Assembly (NCBI RefSeq): GCF_013184745.1
Contig: NZ_JAATVU010000038.1
Span: 1-53,608 of the forward strand
DNA length: 53,608 nucleotides
Direction of reading: 5' to 3'
Source: Mangrovicoccus sp. HB161399
GTDB taxonomy: Bacteria; Pseudomonadota; Alphaproteobacteria; Rhodobacterales; Rhodobacteraceae
Shown: positions 34,914-44,385 of the stretch, in pieces
Layout: every line of letters starts with the position of its first letter
Numbering within the stretch: the first letter of the stretch is position 1
The notes under the pieces: model-generated
Database searches by the model: none
Seen by the model: only the letters and a program-made list of their open reading frames with translations
What the model was told of the DNA's origin: nothing
Position numbers and translations under genes: made by a program

Positions 34914-36554
34914 TCAGTCGAAGCTGCCCTGGCAGAACCAGCCGGGCGAAAGCGCGCCGCCATGGGCGAAGAACAGCCACAGCCGCACCCCGTCCGCGGT
35001 CGTCACCTCCCAGTAGTCGCGGGTGCCGCTGCGCCAGGCCGGATCGTCCAGCCACCATTCCGGCGCGATCCGCTCGGGGCCGCGGGCATGGGCAGGGACC
35101 CAGCTGCGCCGCCGCCAGCGGAACGGCCCCTCCAGCCGCGGCCGCTCCGGGGCATGGACCGGCTCGGGGCGCCACATAGTCAGCGGCCGCGGCGTCGGCG
35201 CGGGCGGCCAGCTGCGGGCGGGCTCCGACCAGGCGGCGGTCATCGCCTTGGCGGTCTTCTCGGGGATGTGGCTTTCCGCGGGATGGAGCCGGGTCAGCGC
35301 CTCCATCCCGATCCGCGCGCCGAGCCGCCCGATCAGGTCGTCGAGCCCCGGCCCGCGCGCCAGCCGCTCGGCCGCATCGCGGGCGGCGTCCATGTGGCCG
35401 CGGGTCTGGCGGGCATGGACGGGCTCGGTCACATGCGCCTCCAGCCGCAGCCCGTCGATGCCGAACCCGGCCTCGATCTCCGGCAGCTTCAGCGACAGCA
35501 GCGTCCGGATCCGCTCCGGCTCTGCCGAGGGGCGGGCGAGCCCGGCCTCGATCTCGCCGAACCCGCCATCGGCGCGGAAGGCCTGCAGCCGGATCCGCCG
35601 GGCGCCGCGGCCGGCGCGGGCGAGCCTGGCGCAGAGCGGCGGCAGCAGCCGGTCGAGCCCGGCCTCCAGGTCTTCGAGCAGCCCGATCGGCTCGGGCAGG
35701 GTCAGCCGCAGGGCGAAGACCTCCTCGGGGCGGACGGGCGAGACCGGCTCGGGCACCATGCCGAGCGCCTGGTCCAGCCGCAGCCCGACCTGCCGCCCGA
35801 AGCGCCGGGCCAGCGCGGCGCGCGGCATCCCCGCCAGGTCGCCGATCTGCCGCAGCCCGAGCCGCGCCAGCGCCTCGGCATCCTGCGGATCGAGCCTGAG
35901 CGCGGCGACCGGCAGTCCGGAGATCGCCCCGATTGCGCCGCCGGGCGGCGCGATGGCAAGGGCGGCGCCCTGCAGCAGCGCCGGGGCAGGCCCGCCCGGA
36001 TGGCGCCGCGCCGCGCGCGAGCGGGTGGCTCGGGCCTCCTGGTCGATCGCGTCGCCGCTGCGCAGCCGCGCCGGGCGGGTGCCGCCATGGCGTGCCAGCG
36101 CCCAGGCGGCGCCCGGCGTGTCGGCAATCGCGGCGCGCACCGTCAGCCGCAGCCCCTCGCAATCCGAGGCGGCCTGCGCGGCCAGGCCTTCCTCGCCGCC
36201 GAAGAGATGCGCGCAGCCGGTAATGTCGAGCACCAGCCCGTCCGGCGGCAGCTCGCCCACCCAGGGCGAGAACTTGCCCGCCCAGCGGCGCAGCCCGGCC
36301 AGGAAGGCGGCCTCGGCCTGCGGCCGCTGCGGCCGTGTCACAAGCTGCGGGCACATCGCCATCGCGTCGCGCAGCGGCTGGCCGGGGCGCAGCCCGGCCG
36401 CCGAGGCCTCTTCGGACAGGCTGGAGATCACCTGCGCGCCATTCCGCTCGCACAGCACGACGAGCGGCGCCATGAGCGTTCCCCTTTCGAGGCGCAGGCA
36501 CCGTTCGGCCCCCATCCGGGGGAACCAGAGCGAGAGAACGCGTTTGGCAGGCAT
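34914..36554 (-). CDS. imuB: ImuB, Y-family polymerase-like mutasome protein
   Basis: The 546-residue product is a catalytically inactive relative of Y-family polymerases that bridges the clamp, ImuA and DnaE2 in SOS-induced mutagenesis (family knowledge). It starts [15 protein letters not shown], where active polymerases have the first metal-binding Asp. Later elements are [38 protein letters not shown], the helix-hairpin-helix region [20 protein letters not shown] and a C-terminal ImuB block [20 protein letters not shown]. It is normally the middle gene of imuA-imuB-dnaE2. Here neither partner is adjacent: psd lies divergently upstream and a gap lies downstream. A LexA box stands 19 nt before the ATG. 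Confidence 0.9.
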   Translation of the reverse strand: MPAKRVLSLWFPRMGAERCLRLERGTLMAPLVVLCERNGAQVISSLSEEASAAGLRPGQPLRDAMAMCPQLVTRPQRPQAEAAFLAGLRRWAGKFSPWVGELPPDGLVLDITGCAHLFGGEEGLAAQAASDCEGLRLTVRAAIADTPGAAWALARHGGTRPARLRSGDAIDQEARATRSRAARRHPGGPAPALLQGAALAIAPPGGAIGAISGLPVAALRLDPQDAEALARLGLRQIGDLAGMPRAALARRFGRQVGLRLDQALGMVPEPVSPVRPEEVFALRLTLPEPIGLLEDLEAGLDRLLPPLCARLARAGRGARRIRLQAFRADGGFGEIEAGLARPSAEPERIRTLLSLKLPEIEAGFGIDGLRLEAHVTEPVHARQTRGHMDAARDAAERLARGPGLDDLIGRLGARIGMEALTRLHPAESHIPEKTAKAMTAAWSEPARSWPPAPTPRPLTMWRPEPVHAPERPRLEGPFRWRRRSWVPAHARGPERIAPEWWLDDPAWRSGTRDYWEVTTADGVRLWLFFAHGGALSPGWFCQGSFD

Positions 36555-36572
36555 CGGTGTGGCAGCACGGAT

Positions 36573-36587
36573 GTTCCATTTATGTTC
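36573..36587. promoter_or_regulatory. LexA (SOS) box GTTC-N7-GTTC upstream of imuB
   Basis: GTTCCATTTATGTTC is an exact match to the direct-repeat LexA site known in alphaproteobacteria (GTTC-N7-GTTC). It lies 19 nt from the imuB start and about 125 nt from the divergent psd start. Its position next to a known SOS gene family makes it likely to be functional. Confidence 0.85.
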
Positions 36588-36711
36588 TCATCTAGCGGGA
36601 GTCGGACGGCAGAGTCGAGTCTTCCGGCGCGCCGGCGCGGGCGCCGCCCTTGTGCCTTCCGCCAATCTCCCTATGACTGTGTCGCGAATGACAAGAAGGG
36701 GACTGCCGCCG

Positions 36712-37377
36712 ATGCGGATGCGCGACACATTCATCAAGCCGATGCACCCGGAGGGGCGCCGCTTCGTGGCGATCTTCGCCGCCGTCACGGTGGTGCTGTT
36801 CCTGATCTGGGACCCGCTGGGCTGGATCGGCGTCGGGCTGACGGTCTGGTGCTACTATTTCTTCCGCGACCCCGAGCGGGTGACGCCGCAGCGCCCCGGC
36901 CTGGTCGTCAGCCCGGCCGACGGCATCGTCTCGCTGATCGAGTCGGCCGTGCCCCCGGCGGAGCTGGGGATGGCGGACGCTCCGCTGACCCGGGTCAGCG
37001 TCTTCATGAGCGTGTTCAACTGCCATGTGAACCGGATGCCCGTGGCGGGCGAGATCACCGCCGTGGCCTACCGGCCGGGCAAGTTCTTCAACGCCTCGCT
37101 CGACAAGGCCAGCAAGGACAACGAGCGCAACAGCCTCGCCATCCGCATGGCGGACGGGCGCGAGGTGGCGGTGGTGCAGATCGCGGGCCTCGTGGCGCGG
37201 CGCATCGTCTGCTTCGTCAAGCCCGGCGCGCGGCTGGCCACCGGCGAGCGCTTCGGCCTGATCCGCTTCGGCTCGCGGCTCGACGTCTACCTGCCGCCGG
37301 GGGTGGAGCCGCTGGTCAGCCTCGGCCAGACCATGGTTGCGGGCGAGACGGTCATCGCCGAGCTGGAGGAGAGCTGA
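36712..37377 (+). CDS. psd: Phosphatidylserine decarboxylase
   Basis: It makes phosphatidylethanolamine from phosphatidylserine at the inner membrane. The 221 residues are the short type: one or two N-terminal membrane segments ([34 protein letters not shown]), [30 protein letters not shown], and the C-terminal [11 protein letters not shown]. Self-cleavage at the Gly-Ser there creates the pyruvoyl prosthetic group. I chose ATG 36712, giving the typical MRM(R)[14 protein letters not shown] start. Upstream in-frame ATGs exist without better ribosome-binding sites. pssA follows after 3 nt, forming the classic two-step PE pathway. Confidence 0.94.
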   Translation: MRMRDTFIKPMHPEGRRFVAIFAAVTVVLFLIWDPLGWIGVGLTVWCYYFFRDPERVTPQRPGLVVSPADGIVSLIESAVPPAELGMADAPLTRVSVFMSVFNCHVNRMPVAGEITAVAYRPGKFFNASLDKASKDNERNSLAIRMADGREVAVVQIAGLVARRIVCFVKPGARLATGERFGLIRFGSRLDVYLPPGVEPLVSLGQTMVAGETVIAELEES

Positions 37378-37380
37378 GCC

Positions 37381-38133
37381 ATGGCCACCGCGCCCAAGCC
37401 CCCCGCCAAGGAGCGGCAGGCCTTCTCGCCGATCCTGCTGCTGCCGAACATGCTGACCGTGACGGCGATCTGCGCCGGGCTGACCGCGATCCGGGCGGGG
37501 GTCCACGGCAATTACGAGCTGGCGGTGCAGCTGATCATCGTGGCGGGGATCCTCGACGGGCTCGACGGGCGTCTGGCGCGCGCGCTGGGATCGGCCAGCA
37601 AGATCGGGGCGGAGCTCGACTCGCTGGCGGATTTCGTCAATTTCGGCGTGGCGACGCCGCTGACCCTGTATTTCTGGGGGCTGCAGGACTACCGCGGCAT
37701 CGGCTGGATCGCGGTGCTGGTCTTCTCGATCTGCTGCGTCTTCCGGCTGGCGCGGTTCAATGTCGGCAGCAAGACCGGCGGCGGGCTGGGCGGCGCCTAT
37801 TTCGAGGGCGTGCCCTCGCCCGCGGGGGCGCTGGTGGTGATGCTGCCGCTCTATGTCTCCTTCGCCTTCGCCGACGGACCGGTGGTGCCGCCCTGGCTGA
37901 TCAGCCTGCAGCTGATCGTTGTCGGGCTGCTTATGATCAGCTCGCTGCCGACCTGGTCCTTCAAGACGACGCGGATCCAGCGCGGGAACGTGAAGTATTT
38001 CCTGGTTGCGGTGGCCGCCGTCGGCGCGGCGCTGGCCACCTATGCCTGGCAGATGCTGATCCTGCTGAGCCTGGCCTATATCGGCATGGTGCTCTGGGCG
38101 CTGATCACCCGGAGCCGCCGGTCGCGGCGCTGA
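37381..38133 (+). CDS. pssA: CDP-diacylglycerol-serine O-phosphatidyltransferase
   Basis: It condenses CDP-diacylglycerol with serine to phosphatidylserine, which the product of the preceding gene decarboxylates. The 250-residue integral membrane protein has about six to eight helices. The CDP-alcohol phosphotransferase motif is complete: DGLDGRLAR, then GSASKIGAELDSLAD, giving D-G-x2-D-G-x2-A-R, G-x3-D and x3-D. The signature lies near residues 60-85. The start codon is 3 nt after the psd stop. It faces the chemoreceptor gene on the opposite strand, with 21 nt between the two stops. Confidence 0.94.
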   Translation: MATAPKPPAKERQAFSPILLLPNMLTVTAICAGLTAIRAGVHGNYELAVQLIIVAGILDGLDGRLARALGSASKIGAELDSLADFVNFGVATPLTLYFWGLQDYRGIGWIAVLVFSICCVFRLARFNVGSKTGGGLGGAYFEGVPSPAGALVVMLPLYVSFAFADGPVVPPWLISLQLIVVGLLMISSLPTWSFKTTRIQRGNVKYFLVAVAAVGAALATYAWQMLILLSLAYIGMVLWALITRSRRSRR

Positions 38134-38154
38134 GCCTGGACGGGCAGGGCTGCC

Positions 38155-39885
38155 TCAGGCGGCGCTGCCCTTCCGCTGCGGGACGGCACCGTCCTCCTGC
38201 GTGAGCAGGAAGGTGTTGATGATCTTCAGCAGCGCCTCGGTCTGGCCGCGCAGCTCCTGGTTGGAGGCGGTGGTCTCCTCAAACATCGCCGCGTTCTGCT
38301 GGGTGACCCGGTCGAGGCCGCCCAGCGTGGTGTCGATCTCGGCCAGGCTCGTCGACTGGTGCATGGCGGATTCGGTGATTTCCCGGATCCGGTCCGAGAT
38401 CTGCTCGATCCGGCTGCGCACGCTCTGCAGCGACTCGCCGGTGCGGTTCACCAGCCCGACGCCGTTCTGCACCAGCTGGGTGCTGTTCTCGATCAGGGTC
38501 TTGATTTCCAGCGCGGCATCCGATGATCGCTGCGCCAGCGCCCGGACCTCGGAGGCCACCACGGCGAAGCCGCGGCCCGCCTCGCCGGCGCGGGCGGCCT
38601 CGACCCCGGCATTCAGCGCCAGCAGGTTGGTCTGGAACGAAATTTCGTCGATCGTGTCGATGATCGAATGGATCTTGCCCGAGGATTCCTCGATCTTGCC
38701 CATCGCGGCCACAGCATCGCCGACCAGCGCGGAGCTTGCCTGGGCATCGCTGCTGGTCTCGCGCGCCTCGCCCGACGCGGTCTGCGCCAGCTGGGCGGCG
38801 TCCTTCACCTGGCGGGCGATCTGGCTGACGGTGGCCGAAACCTCGGCCAGCGAGCTTGCCTGGGTCTCGGTCCGCTTGGCCAGGTCGGTCGTGGCGCCGG
38901 AGATGTCGTTCGACTGCACGCCGATGCTGCCGGCCCGCTCGAGCACCTCGGCCATCGCTCCGGCGAGGGTCTCGGCCGCACTGTTGAAGTCGAGCCGGAG
39001 TTCCTCGTATTCCTCCGGCAGAGGGTCGGGGATGCGGCTGTAGAGCTTGCGTTCCGACAGCTCCTTGAGCGCGGTCTTCAGCGCGTCGACCACGGCCTGC
39101 TGGGCGCGGTTGGTCTCGGCCTGGCGTTCCGTCTCGCGCTGCTCGGCGGCGCGGGCGGCGGCATCGGCCTCGCGGGCACGCTCCATCTCGCTCTTGGCCT
39201 GTTCGGCGGCCTGCTGCGCGGCGGCCTGGGCCTCCTGCGCCTCGCGGCTGGATGTCTCGGCGGATTGCAGCGCCGCTTCCGCCTCGCGCAGGCTGCTTTC
39301 GGTCTTCTCGTTGGCGGCGGCGATGCGGTCGCTGTCGGCGGCGCGGTGCGCCTCCATCCGCTTGCGCACGACCACGGCATAGATCAGCACGGCCGACTCG
39401 ATCCCCGCCGCCGCGCCGTGGATCAGCACGCGCTCCACGTTGTGGAGGAAATCGGCGGGCGGGTAGATCAGGGCGGGGAAGAGCACCGCCAGAGAGACAT
39501 GGTGGACCACGATCAGCAGGGTCGCCGCCAGGATCGGCCGGAAATCGTTCAGCACCATCAGGCAGGCCAGCGCGGCGAAGAAGGCCATGTGGCTGTCGAC
39601 CTGCCAGGGATGCCCTGCCAGAGAGGCGGTCAGCACCATGATCTGCCCCATCAGCGCGGTCGAGGCAAGGATCTGGCCGTTTGCCGCCGCGAGCCGCGGC
39701 GCGGCCAGGGCCATGGCCGAGAAGATGCCGATCCCGGCCAGGATCGGCGGGAGCGTGTTGCCGGACGCGATCGCCGAGACCAGCGGCAGCGGGGCAAGCC
39801 CCAGGGCGCCCCAGGCGATCTGGCGGATGGCGCCGCGGCCGCGGGCGTCGTCGGAACTGGCGTCGGGTGCGGGCGTGCCGGTCAA
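38155..39885 (-). CDS. Methyl-accepting chemotaxis protein with His-rich membrane sensor
   Basis: The 576 residues have no periplasmic sensor domain. The N-terminus (about 20-175) consists of five to six membrane helices with a regular D97-x-H99, H128-H129 and H156 pattern ([36 protein letters not shown]). A long Ala/Glu/Gln-rich coiled coil (about 180-300) follows. The signalling domain is typical: [40 protein letters not shown]. The protein relays signals to CheA/CheW. The start is TTG 39885, overlapping the stop of the small exported gene upstream (TTGA). Upstream frame-open sequence gives Arg/Gly-rich translation and is rejected. The His positions suggest metal or heme binding (inference). 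Confidence 0.9.
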   Translation of the reverse strand: MTGTPAPDASSDDARGRGAIRQIAWGALGLAPLPLVSAIASGNTLPPILAGIGIFSAMALAAPRLAAANGQILASTALMGQIMVLTASLAGHPWQVDSHMAFFAALACLMVLNDFRPILAATLLIVVHHVSLAVLFPALIYPPADFLHNVERVLIHGAAAGIESAVLIYAVVVRKRMEAHRAADSDRIAAANEKTESSLREAEAALQSAETSSREAQEAQAAAQQAAEQAKSEMERAREADAAARAAEQRETERQAETNRAQQAVVDALKTALKELSERKLYSRIPDPLPEEYEELRLDFNSAAETLAGAMAEVLERAGSIGVQSNDISGATTDLAKRTETQASSLAEVSATVSQIARQVKDAAQLAQTASGEARETSSDAQASSALVGDAVAAMGKIEESSGKIHSIIDTIDEISFQTNLLALNAGVEAARAGEAGRGFAVVASEVRALAQRSSDAALEIKTLIENSTQLVQNGVGLVNRTGESLQSVRSRIEQISDRIREITESAMHQSTSLAEIDTTLGGLDRVTQQNAAMFEETTASNQELRGQTEALLKIINTFLLTQEDGAVPQRKGSAA

Positions 39886-40187
39886 GAGTTCGCTCCGCAG
39901 ATCGTGGACAGGAACGCGGCATCGAGCACGAACCAGGCCCCTGCCGCCTCCAGCCGGGCGGCAAAGCCGGGCTGGTCGGAGGCCGCCAGCGTGGCCATCG
40001 GAGCGGAGACGGGACCGACCGGATAGCCCCCGGCCTCGGCGACGAGCCTGAGCCGCGCTTCCGCGCCGGAGCCCGACACGACCAGCACCGGCGCACCTTC
40101 GCCCGCGGGCGCCGACATGACGAGCGCCAGCAGCGGCGTCGCCGCCATGGTCGCGATCAGGCACAGATATGTCAGGCCGGTCTGCAT
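39882..40187 (-). CDS. Small exported protein coupled to the chemoreceptor
   Basis: I do not recognise a family. The 101-residue product starts with a signal peptide or anchor (about 1-26, [20 protein letters not shown]). A small periplasmic part follows: [40 protein letters not shown] and [17 protein letters not shown], ending ICGANS. There is one Cys in the exported part. The stop codon overlaps the TTG start of the chemoreceptor by 4 nt, so production of both is coupled. This suggests a partner or accessory of the receptor. The exported part could sit on the periplasmic face of the membrane sensor (inference). Confidence 0.7.
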   Translation of the reverse strand: MQTGLTYLCLIATMAATPLLALVMSAPAGEGAPVLVVSGSGAEARLRLVAEAGGYPVGPVSAPMATLAASDQPGFAARLEAAGAWFVLDAAFLSTICGANS

Positions 40188-40314
40188 GCATCCTCCGGAT
40201 AAAGCCGGGCGAAGCAGTACGCGACCAACCCTTAGACCGGGATTAACGGGCCACTGAATTTTAGCGAGTTTCCGCGGGTCCGGGGCGGCGCGGCGGCCGC
40301 CCCGGCAAAGCCCC

Positions 40315-42798
40315 TCAGTCCGCGTCGGGACCGTCGTCGCGGGCCGGGCCGGCGGTCGGCCCGAGCGGCTTGGGATCGTGGGACGGATCGTGCACCGGCG
40401 TCGCGGAAGAGGAAATGACCGTCCCGCGCTGCTGCGCCATCTCGTGCAGCCGCTCGAACAGCTCGTTCGGCATCTTCAGCTCGCGGTGCGGGAAGGGGAT
40501 CTCGATGCCGTGCTTGTCGAAGACCTTCTTGACCTGCTCGGTATAGGCCCGGCCGACATCCCACTGCTTGCCCGGCAGGGTCTTGATCCGGGCGCGGATA
40601 TTGACCGCGCTGTCGCCCAGCCCGACGACGCCGTGCATTTCCAGGTCGCCCAGGATGAAGGCGCCGAACTGGCCCTTGCGGACATTCTCGAAGGCCTCGA
40701 ACATGGCGTCGCGCGCCAGGTCGATGTCCGATCCGTAGCTGATGCCCGCGACCTCCACATGGTAGGAGAAGCGGCGCATGAAGTTCGACACGGTATCCAC
40801 CGCGGAGAACGGCACCAGATGGTAGGTCCCCGACAGGTCGCGGATGCCGACCGAGCGGATCGTCAGGCTCTCCACCGCGCCGGAGATGCCCGCCACGGTG
40901 ACCACGTCGCCCTCGTTGATCGCGTTCTCGAGCTGGATAAACACGCCGGTGATGATGTCCTGCACCAGCTTCTGCGCGCCGAAACCGATGGCCAGGCCGA
41001 TGACCCCGGCACCGGCAATCAGCGGCGCGATGTTGATGCCGAGCTCGCTGAGCGCCATCATCCCCGCGAAGACGATCACCGCGATGGTGATGGCGTTGCG
41101 CGCCAGGCTCAGCAGCGTGCGCTGCCGCGCCGAGACGGTGCGGAAGGGCGAGGTCGTGGTCAGCCGGTCGTCGATCCAGGCGCTGATCGACGCCCAGATC
41201 GCCAGCGCGATCAGCACGATCAGAAGAGCCGTGCCGAGGCCCCAGATCCGCTCGGCCTGCAGGATGTTCTCGAAATGCGCGAGATCCCAGGCCGCCAGTT
41301 CCCAGACGATGGCGACGATCACGCCCGCGAGCCCGGCCAGCACCGACAGGGTCGGCAGGAAGCCGTTCACCCGCTCGATGAAGAGCTGCAGAAGCCGGCC
41401 CTTGCCCTTGGGCACCGGGAAGGCCGCGTCGCCCGCCTTGGAGAGGATGCGCAGGCAGACGAGGAACAGCGCCAGTGCGCCGACGCTCCAGAGCGTCGCC
41501 TTGCCCAGCACGTCGAGCATGCCGTAGGGCCGGGTGATGGCGATCCAGTAGCAGGTCAGCACGTAGAGCGTGGCCAGGGGCGGCCAGGCCTTGTTCCAGA
41601 TCGTCTGGGTCGTGTCGGAGACGAGGTTGGCGAATTCGTCCTCGTCGCTGCTCTGGCTCCTCTGGCGCTCCTCCTCGGCCTTCTTCTCCTCCAGCCAGTC
41701 CTGCAGGCTGCGGTGCAGCCGCCGGATGGCGAACAGGGCGAAGATCATCGTGACCGTCAGCAGCACCGAGCGCAGCGAGGAGGCGATGGTGAAGTTCGAC
41801 CAGACCCGGGCGATCGGCACGACCGCGACAAGCGTGTAGACCAGCAGGCCCGACACGCGCTTCACGCTTCGGAAGATCGTGGTGTCGATATGCTGCGGCA
41901 GGCGCGAGAACGTGACGTCGCGGGGGCTGTAGGACACGAAGAGGCTCAGCACCAGGGTGATGGCGCCGACCACCAGGAAGGCGTTGAGGTAATAGGCCTG
42001 CACCACCGCGACCGAGCCGCCGCCGAAGGCGGAGGCCAGCGCATAGCCCGCGACCCAGGCCAGGAGCAGTCCGACCAGGCGCAGCACCGACTGGATCGCG
42101 ACGGCCTTGGCCACGCGGCGGATGGTGCGGGTTTCCGGCGGGCGCACCACCGCGCGGGCGAGGATGCGCAGCACGCGGTAGATCGCGACCGTGGCGACGA
42201 TCGTCGCGAGGAGCCGCGGGGCCTCTTCCATGATCCGCGCGCGGCGCGAGTCCGACAGCACGGCGGGCAGCTCGGTCAGACGCTTCACGTCGGCAAGCAG
42301 CGCCAGGCTCCGGTTCTGCAGGTCGTTGGCGAAATCGGTCATGATCTCGGCGGCCTGCTGGGCGAAGCCGTGGATGTCCGGCGCGGCGAAGGTGTCGCCG
42401 GCATCGCCTTCGTCGGTCCCGTCGGCGGATGCGGCCGCTTCGGTGCCGGATGCGGCGGCGTCCGCGGAGGCGGCGTTGCCGTCCTGCGCGGTGGCATCCT
42501 GCTGCCCGGCGCCGTCCTGCCCGGCCGCGGCGGGGGCGGCCTGGGACAGCGCCTCGATCAGCTTCTGCCGGGCGGCGTCGTCCTGCAGCACGTCGAGCAG
42601 CACGCCGAGATCGCCGCCCTGGGCGGTTCCGCCGGCAGCGGCGGCATCTCCGCCGGAGCTGCCGGCGGACTGGTCCTGCGCGCTTTCCTGCTGCGCCGAG
42701 CCCTGCTGGAGCGAGGGCAGCAGCGACTGGGCCGGAGCCTGGGTGACGTGGAAGGCGATCAGGAGGATCGGAAGCAACCGGAACAGCATCTTCTTCAT
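40315..42798 (-). CDS. Large MscS-family mechanosensitive channel (YbiO-like)
   Basis: The 827-residue inner-membrane protein has a signal peptide (about 1-23). A low-complexity Gln/Ala/Ser/Asp-rich periplasmic region runs to about 140, and a set of about ten membrane helices follows. The conserved pore and beta domain lies near 600-700: IAPLIAGAGVIGLAIGFGAQ with KLVQDIITGVFIQLENAINE, then GDVVTVAGISGAVESLTIRS. The C-terminal cytoplasmic alpha/beta domain runs to about 800. MscS channels release osmolytes on hypo-osmotic shock. A 31-codon open frame overlaps its start. Its neighbour, two genes on, is an osmolyte importer. Confidence 0.92.
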   Translation of the reverse strand: MKKMLFRLLPILLIAFHVTQAPAQSLLPSLQQGSAQQESAQDQSAGSSGGDAAAAGGTAQGGDLGVLLDVLQDDAARQKLIEALSQAAPAAAGQDGAGQQDATAQDGNAASADAAASGTEAAASADGTDEGDAGDTFAAPDIHGFAQQAAEIMTDFANDLQNRSLALLADVKRLTELPAVLSDSRRARIMEEAPRLLATIVATVAIYRVLRILARAVVRPPETRTIRRVAKAVAIQSVLRLVGLLLAWVAGYALASAFGGGSVAVVQAYYLNAFLVVGAITLVLSLFVSYSPRDVTFSRLPQHIDTTIFRSVKRVSGLLVYTLVAVVPIARVWSNFTIASSLRSVLLTVTMIFALFAIRRLHRSLQDWLEEKKAEEERQRSQSSDEDEFANLVSDTTQTIWNKAWPPLATLYVLTCYWIAITRPYGMLDVLGKATLWSVGALALFLVCLRILSKAGDAAFPVPKGKGRLLQLFIERVNGFLPTLSVLAGLAGVIVAIVWELAAWDLAHFENILQAERIWGLGTALLIVLIALAIWASISAWIDDRLTTTSPFRTVSARQRTLLSLARNAITIAVIVFAGMMALSELGINIAPLIAGAGVIGLAIGFGAQKLVQDIITGVFIQLENAINEGDVVTVAGISGAVESLTIRSVGIRDLSGTYHLVPFSAVDTVSNFMRRFSYHVEVAGISYGSDIDLARDAMFEAFENVRKGQFGAFILGDLEMHGVVGLGDSAVNIRARIKTLPGKQWDVGRAYTEQVKKVFDKHGIEIPFPHRELKMPNELFERLHEMAQQRGTVISSSATPVHDPSHDPKPLGPTAGPARDDGPDAD

Positions 42799-42890
42799 GC
42801 GGCGGCTCCGGGCATGCGGCGGACATGCGGGGCGTGGGGGACGGCTGCCGCGCGGGCTTCCCGGCGGAACATGCCGAACAATGGATTCAT
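42795..42890 (-). CDS. Possible 31-residue leader ORF overlapping the MscS gene
   Basis: ATG 42890 opens a frame of 31 codons (MNPLFGMFRREARAAAVPHA onward) whose TGA overlaps the MscS ATG by 4 nt (ATGA). The product is basic and short. No family is known to me and the ribosome-binding site is weak. It may be a leader peptide coupling translation, or chance. Confidence 0.3.
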   Translation of the reverse strand: MNPLFGMFRREARAAAVPHAPHVRRMPGAAA

Positions 42891-43173
42891 CTTCAGGTCT
42901 TCTCTCGCGTCAGGCTCTGGTTCTGGTCTGGCGGACCGTCTGCACGACGGCCCCGCCGGAGAACGCCGGGCACGCGGATTGGTTCCGCACCGCAGCGTGC
43001 ACGGTCCCCTTCTCGGAATGACGCGCCGACAAGTCAACCGCCGGCCGGAAAAACGGCAGGCTCCTGCCGATGCTCGCTCCCTGCAGGCAGCGGCAGGCCC
43101 GGACGTCCCGCGTGCCGGAGCGGCGCGCCCTCCCTCTCCCCGCCGGGGAGAGGGCCGGGGAGAGGGGGCTGCC
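42891..43173. other. Intergenic region with stem-loop, no gene recognised
   Basis: The region lies between the HlyD-like gene end (43174) and the small leader ORF. It should contain the promoter of the MscS gene. It includes the stem-loop at 43132-43154. Confidence 0.5.
43132..43154. terminator. Stem-loop after the HlyD gene
   Basis: CCCTCTCCCC, loop GCC, GGGGAGAGGG is a perfect 10-bp stem about 20 nt past the HlyD stop. It shares its arms with the stem-loop at 17545-17570. No U-run follows. Confidence 0.55.
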
Positions 43174-44385
43174 CTACGCGCTGCCGCCCAGACCGGCCCC
43201 GGTGGCGAGCATGACCCAGACCTTCATCCGCATGACCACCGCCTTTTCGATCGCCCAGGCCTGGATGAGCTCTCCCAGCGCGGTCCCGGCCAGGCGGCCG
43301 GAAATGCGCGTGGTATAGGCCTGCACCAGGCAATGGCTGCCATTGACCAGCAGCGCGCGCTGCTCGGGATGCTCGAGCTTGAGATAGGCGACGATCTCGC
43401 CGCGCCGCGCCAGCTCCATCGGCTGGATCAGCTTGCCGGTGGGGCCGACCTGTCCCGGGGCGATGGAGTCCTGGATCCGCACGATCCGCGCGGGCAGCAC
43501 CGAATTCTGCATCCCGTTGTTGACGTTGCTGGCACAGGCGATCTCGGCGGGCATGCCGACATGCAGCACCGAGAGGTTCACCTGGGTGAATCCTGCCACG
43601 ACCTCGGCGGACCAGGCATCCGTCGGATCGGGCACGATCACCATCGCCGGGTTGAGCGCAACCTGGGCGGCGCGGTCGCCGACGCTCAGCGTCAGCTGCT
43701 CGATGCGGCCCGGCACCTCGGCGGTGACCGTGGTTTCGTCGAGCGCGACCTGCGCCTGCTGCAGCTGGGCCTGCGCGGTGGCCAGCTGGGCCGGTGCCAG
43801 GTTCTGCGCCTGCAGCGTGGCCGTCGCCAGCTCGGCCTGCGCGCCGGCCAGCTCGGCGGCGCGCTCCTTCTCGTCGTTCTGCGCGCGCAGCAGGCGGTCC
43901 TGGGCGAAGGCCGGCGATTTCTCGTCGCGGAATTTCTCCTGGTTCGACAGCTGCACGTTCGCCTCGTCCAGCCGCGCCTGGGCGGTGTCCACTGCGGTCT
44001 GGGCGTCCTTCATCTGCGAGACCGCCACCGCGACTTCCTCGCGGGCGGCCTCGACCTCGCTCCGGGCGACGGCCACCGCAGCGGCCTGGCGGGAATCATC
44101 GACCGTGAAGAGCAGGTCGCCCGGCGCGACGCGCTGCCCGGCAACGACATGGATGGCGGTGACGGTGCCGCCCTGTTCGGAGACCACCGGGACCACGCGG
44201 AACGGCACGATGCCGGTCTCGGATTCCGGGTGGTAGTACTCGATCGTGAAGATCAGCGCGAGAAACAGCAGGAACCAGACATAGAGCGACCGGTGCACGC
44301 TGTAGAGCGAGATCTCCCGGTGCCGCAGCCGCAGGTAGAGCACCCGGATCAGGAACGGGAAGCTGGTGAGGAGAAGTTCGATCAC
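43174..44385 (-). CDS. HlyD-family membrane fusion protein (YibH/YiaV type)
   Basis: The 403 residues include an N-terminal membrane anchor (about 32-50, SLYVWFLLFLALIFTIEYY), a lipoyl/barrel-sandwich domain (GGTVTAIHVVAGQRVAPGDL), a long coiled-coil hairpin (about 100-230, rich in Ala, Gln and Glu) and a beta-barrel (TAEVPGRIEQLTLSVGD). Such periplasmic adaptors link inner-membrane transporters to outer-membrane channels. The start is GTG 44385, overlapping the stop of the small membrane protein by 4 nt. As in the E. coli yibIH and yiaWV pairs, no dedicated pump is encoded nearby. Confidence 0.9.
   Translation of the reverse strand: MIELLLTSFPFLIRVLYLRLRHREISLYSVHRSLYVWFLLFLALIFTIEYYHPESETGIVPFRVVPVVSEQGGTVTAIHVVAGQRVAPGDLLFTVDDSRQAAAVAVARSEVEAAREEVAVAVSQMKDAQTAVDTAQARLDEANVQLSNQEKFRDEKSPAFAQDRLLRAQNDEKERAAELAGAQAELATATLQAQNLAPAQLATAQAQLQQAQVALDETTVTAEVPGRIEQLTLSVGDRAAQVALNPAMVIVPDPTDAWSAEVVAGFTQVNLSVLHVGMPAEIACASNVNNGMQNSVLPARIVRIQDSIAPGQVGPTGKLIQPMELARRGEIVAYLKLEHPEQRALLVNGSHCLVQAYTTRISGRLAGTALGELIQAWAIEKAVVMRMKVWVMLATGAGLGGSA

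Noticed and set aside
39886-40191. N-terminal extension of the chemoreceptor frame
   Set aside because: It is off-frame to the small exported protein, Arg/Gly-rich and lacks membrane segments. TTG 39885 gives a clean start.
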